NCBI GenBank assembly: GCA_029953675.1
Contig: JAMWBK010000007.1
Location: forward strand, 2,046,001 to 2,110,000
Length of the DNA stretch: 64,000 nt
Direction of reading: 5' to 3'
Source: Rhodosorus marinus
Lineage: Eukaryota > Rhodophyta > Stylonematophyceae > Stylonematales > Stylonemataceae
Below are positions 55,469-64,000 of this stretch, one piece after another. Below the pieces are notes generated by a model, which did not search any database, had not been told where the DNA came from, and saw nothing but the letters and a program-made list of their open reading frames with translations. Made by a program: the position numbers and the translations under genes. Within the stretch, counting starts at the first letter, position 1. Each line of letters begins with the position of its first letter.

Positions 55469-58400
55469 ATGGGGACATATGAGCTCAGTGCAGAGTTGTT
55501 TGGTCATGAATCTGACGTGCGATGTTGCGGGGTGATTGACTCTGGCCGGGTCATCAGTGGGTCTAGGGACTCTAGTGTAATTTTTTGGGAGAGAAATAAG
55601 GATAATGGACGAGATTTTGGTCCTTCTAAGAGGTTCGAAGGTCACGAGCATTTCGTGAATGCGGTTACCGTCGTCAATACAACACTGATCGCGTCTGGTA
55701 GTGCTGATAAGACGATTCGGTTGTGGTAATGTTTGCGGTGACACGTTTGAGCTTTTTTTTCTCTTGACGCAAACGAAACAATCGCATTTATTCAACTAAC
55801 GTGTTAAGTGGTTCGTTCCCCTTCCTTTTTTTCTCAAAAGGAACATCGAGTCCGGGAAGTGTGTTCTGATTCTTGCAGAGCACACCGCGGCTGTCTGTTC
55901 CCTGAAGATCGCGGAAGACAAAATGGAGATTATTTCCAGCTCGTGGGACAACACAGCTCGACTATGGAAACTCTCTCCTGGTGAAGGTATTTCAATTTCT
56001 GGATTCTGCATTTTCTTCATGGTTGTCAACGGGAACTGAGCAACCAACCATTCATAGGAGATGAGATAACCGGCTCTTGTACGGCCGTGTTCAGAGGTCA
56101 CGAAGCTGCGGTGTGGGATGCGATGAGCTGTGCTGGAAAGATACTAACAGCTTCAGCTGATAAAACCATCAAACTATGGGACAAGGCAAACGGGACTTGC
56201 CTGACAACCCTCGCTGGGCATACCGATGTCGTCAGGAACTTAGCCCCAGCCCCTGGGAATGGTGAGCAAAAAGCAGCTACTCACTTTCTCTAAGATGGCA
56301 GGCATCTGAAGCCTTACAAATACCGCAAATGTGGAAAACGACAGGGTTCTTCTCAGCTTCTAACGATGGAAGCGCAAGGCTATGGAAGATGACGGCACAG
56401 AATAACTATGAGAACGTCAACGTGCTATCAGCACTCCACGACGACCATTTCATTTACTGCGCTAGTTCACTCGTTTCGTCTACGATGGAGGAGACTTCAC
56501 TGCTTGCCACTGGCGGAGAAGACAAAAACGTCAAGGTACGACGGATGCATCCAATTCCTCACCCTGCACCTTGTCTTCAAAGTCGTCTTCCAACAAGTTT
56601 CCTCGTCGTTTTTTTTTACCAGATTGTTGAACTTGGATCAGACACGATCATGAAACCAATCGCTTCGGTACGTGATTCTTCCGTGGCTATCGTTGCCATT
56701 TTCTTCGCTTGTTGTCCCTACCCCTTGCTCCATCCACTCATACACATCAACGTCCTTCCAGATTCCGCACCCAGGGACAGTTTGGGCGGTTCATTTCATT
56801 GGGAACGGAGACGTATTAACTGGATGCTCTGATGGTCGAGCTCGAATCTTTACAACGGATAAGGAACGTGTAGCTTCGGAGATGGTTCTATCAGACTATG
56901 AGAATTCTTTGGCACAGCAGCAGGTGTGAAACAGGACTTATTTAAAACCGAACCGCGAGCGGTTTCCAGCCCATTGTCAGGAACATTGTGTTTCTGTATT
57001 TAACGGGATCCATTGCGATTGCTCTAGGTGAGCACCAAGTTGATTGGTGATGTGGATGTAGCGAAACTACCCGATGCCGAGACAGCATTGAGCGAACCCG
57101 GAGTTAAGGATGGTCAGAATCTTATCGTGAGGAGGGGAAATGTCGCTGAGGGTAGGTTTCAGAAAAGCAGTGAGATAATCTTGGGTCTTTTGCTGTTTGA
57201 AATGGTTTTAACACGTCATCGGAATTCACGCTCCGTGGCTCTGTGAAGTGTATATGTGGGTAGATCCTGCTAGCAAATGGATGAAAGTAGGAGATGTTGT
57301 AGACAACCCAGACGGGGGTGGTGGCGGTGGTGCGAGTGGCGGAGACGGAACGAGCGGCGGCACCATTGATGGCAGGTATTATGACTTTGTTTTCGATGTT
57401 GAAGTTGAGGAGGGAGGAGCGAACAGATCGCTCGGCTATAACCGCGGTAAACCTGTTGGTCAAACTGTTGGGATACTTTAGTATGGATTCGCCTGATGTT
57501 CTTGCCGTAGAACGGGAACTGATATTCCTACCGTGTGCTTATATTGAAGGCGAGAACCCGTATGAGGCAGCTCAGCGTTTCGTAGAGCAGAATGAGCTTA
57601 GCGGGGGTGACTACTTGGATCAAATCGCCAAATTCATAGAGCAGAATGTCAGCGCCGACAATCGTATCGTTGCAGCTCCACCAGTGGCACGGGATCCATT
57701 CACGGGGGGAAATCGGTGAGAGCAATACCGTGGCTTGCTTTGGTGGGAAGTCGAGGACAAAATGCTCAGAAAGGAACTGCTCATTGTGATTTTGCGCAGG
57801 TACGTTCCGGGAGCTGTAAAACCTGGCGCCAGTCACAGTGGTGGAGCTGCAACTGGTGGTAATCAGTTTGCTCCGGCAAGATACGTGCCAGGCGGGAGCA
57901 ACACCGTACCAGTCCCAAAGGAGGAACCGAAACACATTCCCGCTACCACCTATGTACTATACACGTCAACGGATCAGGAGAAGAAGATTGTGGAAAAGCT
58001 GAGAGAGAACAATGACAAAGCAGCGAAGGACGGACTCAATTTAAGCTCAGAGGAGCTGGAGTACTTAGTGGCGACGACAGTTCCCAAGGTCTGCGCGTCA
58101 AAACCGTCTGCAGTGGACGCAAAGGACGCAGGGTTGATACTGAAAGCGTCAAGATGGAGCTCAGAGCTGTTGGTACCAGTTTTAGACCTTGGTATGTCTT
58201 TAAGGTGGAGAACTCAACTAGCACGGACTGTGCAGGATGTACTGTTTGATCTCTCTCTAAAATCTAACCCTCGCTTTTTCGTTGGCCCCCCTTTGGCCCT
58301 CCCAAGCACGACTGGCCGTAAATGAACCATCTATCCAGGAACAGTTCATCAACGGAGATGATGCGATTATGCACGTGGTTTTGCAGAAGGTTCTTTCTGA

Positions 58401-59173
58401 GGATGGTGTGAGCCCGGCAATCCTGATTCTATCCTGTCGCTTCTTCTGCAACTTGTTCGGAGCTCCTTCTGGCATAGAAACAGCGAAAGTGTGAGTTTGA
58501 CATTTTACCATCGGCCACGCTTGTACATACTGAGGAAGGTCGTCTATCGAAGAATCATTTCCAAGGTGGACTTCTGACGAACAGGGATTATGATCTGACT
58601 TGAAAACGCTAGGAATATGTCAAGGATCCTCGAGCAAGTGTCGGTCGCTAGGAGCTCTCCGAATCGAAGAGTGAGGGAGACATATGCGAGCCTGCTGTAC
58701 AACTACGCCATCGCACTGAAAGGGGACTCTCGAGTCGATGCTGTACTTGAAGCGGCGTTCCTGGTTTTCACTGCATCAGAAAAGGATGAGCCGGTAAGTC
58801 GCATCGAAGCTCGAACTCAGAAGGACCTCCCAGATCTCATTGTCAGAACCGTGATGTCTCCAATCGAGCAAATTTTCTCAATTTGTTGGCTGATAATTGC
58901 TTCAGGTACTGTATCGCATCTTGGTGGCTGTTGGGACGGGCATGAGCGGTTCCAAGGTAGGCGCTCTGCTCTTGAATCGAGAGGGAATGCAACGAATGCT
59001 TTTTCACATAAGTCTGATTGAAGAGGTTGTTCGTCTTTCTCGCATTCCACGCCTAGGAGGCTACCCTGACAGCTCAAAAGCTTGGAGTAGCCGAAGCGGC
59101 CTCAAGCACCGCTTCCATATCCTCAAGGTTAATGAGCTGCGCTAATGAGATTGCCCAACTTCTTTTCATGTAA
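55469..59173 (+). CDS. PLAA/Ufd3/Doa1-type ubiquitin-binding WD40-PFU-PUL protein
   Basis: Cofactor of the Cdc48/p97 ATPase in ubiquitin homeostasis and organelle quality control. Fourteen exons: 55469-55725, 55841-55986, 56058-56261, 56345-56535, 56623-56667, 56762-56923, 57028-57151, 57249-57446, 57550-57715, 57800-58191, 58307-58490, 58613-58793, 58906-58956 and 59057-59173; every phase fits; 805 residues. WD40 propeller residues 1-335 (LFGHESDVRCCGV, SGSRDSSVIFW, GSADKTIRLW, SSWDNTARLW, GHEAAVWDAM, ASADKTIKLWD, DGSARLWK, TVWAVHFIGNGDVLTG). PFU domain about 350-490 (VYMWVDPASKWMKVGDVVD, YYDFVFDVEVEEG, ENPYEAAQRFVEQNELSG, YLDQIAKFIEQN) with a Gly-rich insert. The PUL armadillo-like domain runs from about 550 to the end (LVPVLDLARLAVN, RRVRETYASLLYNYAIAL, LYRILVAVGTG, EATLTAQKLGVAEAAS). 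The last two exons are easily missed because the exon 13 frame runs on open past its donor. Confidence 0.95.
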
Positions 59174-61537
59174 CTTGGCTCGAGCGGATGGGCATCTCGT
59201 AGTCAAGGCACACCGATGCGGTTTGTACAATGCTAGCATGAGTTTGAGTTTCCAGCCTGAGGAAACGCGCGAAACCTGTTTGTGGAGATTGATGACCGGA
59301 CGGGGAGTGTAGTTTAACACCTGCTATTACAGACTACCTCCTCCACTCTGAATGCTGCCTCTAGCAATCCTCTTATTTTTCCAGAGACACCTTCAACATG
59401 TAACTGTAGAAAGGCAAAGATATGGACTGAGGAACACCTGTTACAGGAGTGCCGTCCGTCTGTGGAAGACTCTAGTAAACACCAGCATTGCGCATAGCCA
59501 GCGAAAGAGCTGCTTGTGGGGCGGATAACGTTATAGCTTGGCTAGATCCTCCGTAGCGGCAGCCTCTACATGCCAGCTATCTGCTACAGAGAAACAGTGA
59601 CTAGCCAACACGCTTCGAAAAGCTTTTGCTTTACGCACATTCCGGGATTGCTTGCTAAAGACCCTAAAAGCGAGCAAGTCGGTTGAACATGGAGTTCGAC
59701 CATCCGCATCGTCTTCCACGTTTCGAATCTCTATTCACGCGCATATGTGCCAGCGAGCTTGCGTTCCTTGTGGATCCATTGGTGGCTCTGATAACGGAGC
59801 TTTAATCATGAGATTATGGATCTAATGAGAGCCCGCGAACGCCTTTCTCTGCCCAGCTTTCTCAAATCGGGTATGCAGGCATCTGAAAGATTCTGGCAGA
59901 TCCTTGTCCTTATTCGTCAAACTCATCGGTAGTGCAACACCACACCAACTAACACGGTTGTCTCCAGTGGACATTAAAAAGGCATTAATTCTGAAGTATT
60001 TCCAGGGGAGGACTCATCTGGTCAGTAGCTCGCCAAATATGCTCCCCAGAATTCGGGGATCTGAACGGTTGAGCAAATTTTGGAGTTCTGAATCCACGCG
60101 GAGGGACACATACCAACGCCGCAATCCTTCGTTTGGGCACATTTTCTGGTGAATCCATACCCACATTCTCAACCATTGTTGGGAACAAGTACCATCGAAC
60201 TAGTGTAAAACAATCTCCCCGCCAGCAGCACTATCCGCCGTTTTTCGTCGTATTCAGCCCGTATAAACGTCGTGCTTAGATCATCACGGGACACGATCTG
60301 GTGAGAAGGCAATCACCTTACTGTAAATTCGTATCCCCGCCAGTTGCGTTGCACCTCCCTCCCCCCTTGTCGTCCTCCTCAAACCACCTTTCGTCTATTA
60401 TTCAATCAGCAATCAAAAAAGTGGAGAGAATTTTCCAAAACACTTGAATCAAAAGTTCACCAGCAATTGGCAATATACTGTAAAATTCTGTTCTCCTCTA
60501 CCGCACCCATGAAATCCCCCACCAGTTCGCCCCTCCAGAGCTATCCCTATTAAAAATAGAAAGTTTTCAGGGCTTCTCTGTTCGTTAAGCTCACATGTGA
60601 TTCATAATGACTGATATATCAATCTATAAAACGTAGTTAAAGCTCAATTTATTTTTCGAGTTTTCAGGTTTTCGGTGTTGAGACTGACACTGTTCATGTA
60701 TTCCTACATATTTGGACCTTTTTCTGAACCATAGCTTTTCTAAATTTCAAGTAGAATGACTTGAAATCTAGCTCATTTGGCCCCCCACCCCAGCGCGATC
60801 ACTGAATGTTGGGGGTTTACAGGAGTCGGGGGTTGAGTTTCAGGCTCCGCCATGCCAGCACCGAAAATGACTGACAGGTCAATCCGCTATTTAGAATCAC
60901 ATGATCTTAATCGGTATATGTAGTCCTATTGACTGAAAATCTAATTATATATTTACTATATAAATATTGTATAGTCCATCATGCACGAATCAAAGTACGG
61001 TATAAGTTGATTTTGACTAGACATCTACCAACTGAGATAGTTTTTGTAAAAGCAACACACTATTTCAGCCCCGCCGGAGAGGATTGTTAATTATTTAAAC
61101 AAGACGGACTTTTCCGTACGCAAAGGTTATTAAAAATTCGATTGATTTGTTTTCGTTTTCATAAGCTTTCTCCAGTGGCACGGTTTTCGGTCTCTTTGGG
61201 TTGGATATGAAGAATGAAAGTATCTTAATCTTTTCGGCTGTTGTAGGACACGTACTGGAGTTTAATTCGTCTTATCAATAGACGCAAGGAAGATCATTGG
61301 TCAATTAGGATTGATTGTTGAGGCGGACCCCATCAGGAAACCTCGGATTTGCTTCCTGATTCAGCAAAGACGGAGGGACCTATGCTTTGGTTACGGTTGG
61401 GGTGTCCATAGCATAAATAGTCTCAGATCGGTAGCTTGGGGAAGGCATTTGGGAAGGCGAACTGTTGGATGAGAAGAGCTTTTTCAGAAGAAATAGTTTG
61501 AACTGAAATTTTCTGGTGTTGATTTGAAATCGCAACG
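59174..61537. other. Intergenic between PLAA and the dehydrogenase gene
   Basis: About 2.36 kb. Frames at 59531-59719, 59904-60152 and 60344-60553 are short and motif-free. 60560-61250 is AT-rich with a CCCCCCACCCC run at about 60781. A TATA-like GCATAAATAG lies near 61411, about 125 bp before the next start. Confidence 0.45.
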
Positions 61538-62545
61538 ATGAGGGCCTGGAAGATTACTGAGTTTGGATCTGTGGACGTCCTCACGCTCGATGAGAACATG
61601 CCCAAGCCGCCGATGAATCCTACCGATCTTTTGGTGAAGAATATGGCAATTGGCTCGAATCCCGTAGACTACAAGATAAGGGAGAACGGCGGGCCTGTTA
61701 TGGCGTCAGAGGAAGCACCAGTAGTTGTCGGATGGGATGCTGCGGGAGTCGTTGAGGAGGTTGGTAGCGAGGTAGTCGGATTCAGTGCTGGCGACGAGGT
61801 TTTCTACGCTGGGAACCTTGGGCGTCAGTTTGGATCTTACGCCGAGTATACTCCAGTAGACTACCGCCTCGTGGGAAAGAAACCCAAGTCGCTGAGCTGG
61901 GCCGAGGCTGCGACCATTCCGTTGGTAGCAATCACCGCGTGGGAGACAATGAAGGAGGATATGAATGTGGATGAAGGGTCAAGCATCCTGATTATCAACG
62001 GAGCCGGGGGACTTGGATCTTTTGCGATTCAGCTTGCGAAGCAGTTGGGCTTAACGGTCATTGCTACAGCAAGCCGACAAGACACAATAGATTGGTGCAA
62101 GAACCTGGGAGCGGATCACGTGATTAACCATAGGGAGGCGCTAGCACCTCAACTGGAAGAGCTTGGCTATGCGAATGGTGTCAGATATGTTTTCCACTGT
62201 TTTGAAGTCGGACTGGAGCTGGGAGACCTCATGAAAAATGTCGTCGGTCCATGCGGGAAGATGGCTGTAATTCAATACGCAAAAGAAGGTGCATACGCGA
62301 CGATCGATGGAACTGACTCTTGGTTCAATCGAAAAACCCTTATACACTCGTTTATGTTCGCGAGATCGCTTCACAACGTTGGTATCGAGAAGCAAGGCCA
62401 GCTCCTTAACGCAGTCTCCGAGATGATCGATGCCGGAAACATTAAGCACACCCTTAGCAAGACGTTGACGTTCGATGAAGCGAAGGAACTTATGCTTCTG
62501 CAGGAATCTGGAAAAAGCATTGGGAAGCTGGCAATGACTGTTTAA
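61538..62545 (+). CDS. Quinone-oxidoreductase-like MDR dehydrogenase (zinc-independent type)
   Basis: NAD(P)H-dependent oxidoreductase of the medium-chain dehydrogenase/reductase superfamily. Single exon, 335 residues, the usual length. The substrate lobe has MRAWKITEFGSVDVL, MAIGSNPVDYKIRENGG, VVGWDAAGVVEEVGSEV and FSAGDEVFYAGNLGRQFGSY. The Rossmann lobe has SILIINGAGGLGSFAIQLAK (dinucleotide site), GLTVIATASRQ (the Ser/Arg after the second strand favours NADPH) and NLGADHVINHREAL. The usual structural-zinc cysteine cluster is absent. The WDAAGVV and GNLGRQFGSYAEY patterns match the family often annotated as zinc-binding alcohol dehydrogenase family protein (TIGR02817), which despite the name includes zinc-less members. 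The natural substrate is unknown; a reactive alkenal or quinone is a family-based guess. Start at ATG 61538. Confidence 0.92.
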   Translation: MRAWKITEFGSVDVLTLDENMPKPPMNPTDLLVKNMAIGSNPVDYKIRENGGPVMASEEAPVVVGWDAAGVVEEVGSEVVGFSAGDEVFYAGNLGRQFGSYAEYTPVDYRLVGKKPKSLSWAEAATIPLVAITAWETMKEDMNVDEGSSILIINGAGGLGSFAIQLAKQLGLTVIATASRQDTIDWCKNLGADHVINHREALAPQLEELGYANGVRYVFHCFEVGLELGDLMKNVVGPCGKMAVIQYAKEGAYATIDGTDSWFNRKTLIHSFMFARSLHNVGIEKQGQLLNAVSEMIDAGNIKHTLSKTLTFDEAKELMLLQESGKSIGKLAMTV

Positions 62546-64000
62546 GAGTAGTATTTCCTAGGCCCAGGTCAAAAAAAAGGACCGCAATACTGGGCTTCTG
62601 CCCGTATTGTAGTTAGTCGCACTTCGCGGGCTGTCGTCAAGACACATCGATGTAGTAGGGCGATTATAATGAGCTCCTGGATACCGTAAACACATGTTAA
62701 TAAGGTGACCACGAGTTCGTTATATGTATCCCAGCTGTTCCCCTAAATGTGTATATTATGCACATTCTACCGGATCCGCACCTGACGCCAGAACTCCGGC
62801 GCTGAACTCTTTCATATCCTCGCCAGTGAGGGCGTCTGCCATGTAAATTGTCCCTCATGCATCATCGGGTGGCTTATGCCTTCTGTCGTTGAAGGTCACT
62901 CTAAGATTCTCTCACCGTGAGACTTCGAGCCAAAGTGCATCGGACGTAGAATACTGAAATCGATGTTTTCCGCAAAGAAGCTTAGTGCTGGAGCTTAGCA
63001 ATGTGTTGTTGATAGCAGAGTAGCTCTACTTACATCTGTCCAAACCCTCGAAATACATCGCATCGGCAGGGATTTGTTGAACAGCGCCCACGGCGGAGAA
63101 GCACCAATCGAAAAAAAAGAAGGAAAGTCACGACATCGTCACGTTCCACTTTCACAAAGACGAAGTAGTCAAGTGCAGTGAACAACATACGTCGAAATAA
63201 ATCCACTTGAAACTTGGAAACGCTGGTATGACACTGAGCAACACAATACATTCCCTTTTCCCACAATCCCACCGCTTACAACGAAGACCTTCGGCAACAG
63301 CTCAATGCTTAAAAAAAAATCACCACTCTCGATATCCCACACAAAAAAACAATCAACAACAGAAGCTTATTTTCTAATTTTTAAGTCCCCACCCAAATTT
63401 ATTTGTGTCAATATTTAAAATTTACCTCAAATTTCAACTCTCAAGCAATTTACGTGTACAAATGAAAAATTCTTCTTCAGAATATTTTGATTGATTATTG
63501 ATTGAACTGCGGGTGACTAGCCACTAATTTCAGAGCTTTTCGAAGGCTCTTTGCACTTCCAAAGAATTTCCCGTAAAACTAAAGAAATTGCACGCGCAAG
63601 CGTAGAAATCTATTTATATATGAAAACTTTGCTATTCCTTACTAAATCCAGTATTGTAAAAGTTTTTTTGATAACTGTTTTTCACGGCTAGAATCAAGTA
63701 CATTGAAATATTTACCTAAATTCAAGAAATGAGATGTATGGTCGTCTTGAGACAACCAAGAGGTGATTGGCTAATTTTATTGCAACTTTGCTGGATCGAC
63801 AAGTAATTGGTCATATTATTGTTGAAAAATGTTAAATTGGCAACGGAGTGTTGATCGAGTTGGGGATGTTATCTTAATTGCTAAATGGGATCGATTGGGA
63901 TGGTTGGCAAAGGGTATAAATGCAGAGTTGTTTGAGGAGGATTGATATTGACGGTCTGGAGTGGTCGAAGAGTCAGGTATTGTGAGTGTTGGGAAGGAGG
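62546..64000. other. Intergenic to window end; probable promoter of a gene beyond the edge
   Basis: About 1.45 kb. A minus frame at 63030-63272 shows hydrophobic stretches (TALDYFVFVKVE, FLLFFRLVL) but no family. 63300-63840 is AT-rich. From 63850 to the end the plus strand becomes G/T-rich, the pattern seen just before starts of other plus-strand genes. Confidence 0.45.
63915..63920 (+). promoter_or_regulatory. TATA-box candidate (TATAAA) near window end
   Basis: TATAAATG followed by a G/T-rich leader containing GTGAGTGTTGGGAAGGAGG at the very end. It suggests a plus-strand gene starting just outside the window. Confidence 0.35.

Noticed and set aside
63030-63272. Minus-strand frame with hydrophobic stretches near the window end
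   Set aside because: Could be part of a membrane protein, but start, partners and conservation are lacking.

Overview
This is a 64 kb piece of a nuclear genome from a photosynthetic eukaryote, most likely a simple or unicellular red alga. Most genes carry short GT-AG introns (about 55-235 nt, usually 60-110). The products are eukaryotic (TAF5, PLAA/Ufd3, NOP2, DPH1, DDX11/CHL1, SLC35E3-like, F-box). One gene encodes a plastid-type sigma-70 factor, which means a plastid with bacterial-type RNA polymerase. Its probable first exon looks like a rhodophyte-style transit peptide with an early Phe. A DUF1664 protein, a family known from plants and algae, fits too. The species cannot be named from sequence alone. 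Exon joins given here are my own reading; nearly all were checked by codon phase and family conservation.

Layout. 0-9 kb: the 3' part of an ABCF ATPase, a PHO80/P-type cyclin, a probable small two-exon basic protein, and NOP2 rRNA methyltransferase (minus). NOP2 shares a GTAC-rich intergenic region with a plus-strand SMP/C2 membrane-contact protein (9.3-11.6 kb). 12-15.3 kb: two mitochondrial assembly factors, ATP12 and SDHAF3, flank a triplicated ~200-bp repeat. 15.5-24 kb: four minus-strand genes, DPH1, a PfkB-family kinase, a MYND zinc-finger protein and an SLC35E3-like transporter in eight exons. 26-36 kb: plus-strand QueG (epoxyqueuosine reductase), DDX11-type Fe-S helicase, GLTP-domain protein and a VOC/glyoxalase-fold protein. 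37.7-40.5 kb: a type I metacaspase split by a ~400-residue Q/P/Y-rich insertion and containing a GC-AG intron. 41-46.4 kb: an F-box protein and the sigma factor (minus). 49.8-62.5 kb: DUF1664 protein, TAF5, PLAA and a quinone-oxidoreductase-like dehydrogenase (plus).

The genes are ordinary dispersed eukaryotic genes rather than one pathway. Several serve translation (ABCF, NOP2, DPH1, QueG) and two serve respiratory-complex assembly. Intergenic regions are often 0.5-4 kb, with AT-rich stretches, homopolymer tracts and local tandem duplications. I found no CRISPR array, rRNA gene, convincing tRNA gene or intact transposon. The most unusual items are the metacaspase insertion and its GC-AG intron, the hidden sigma-factor exon, the 53-bp/GTAC array, and a small gene with no recognised family.
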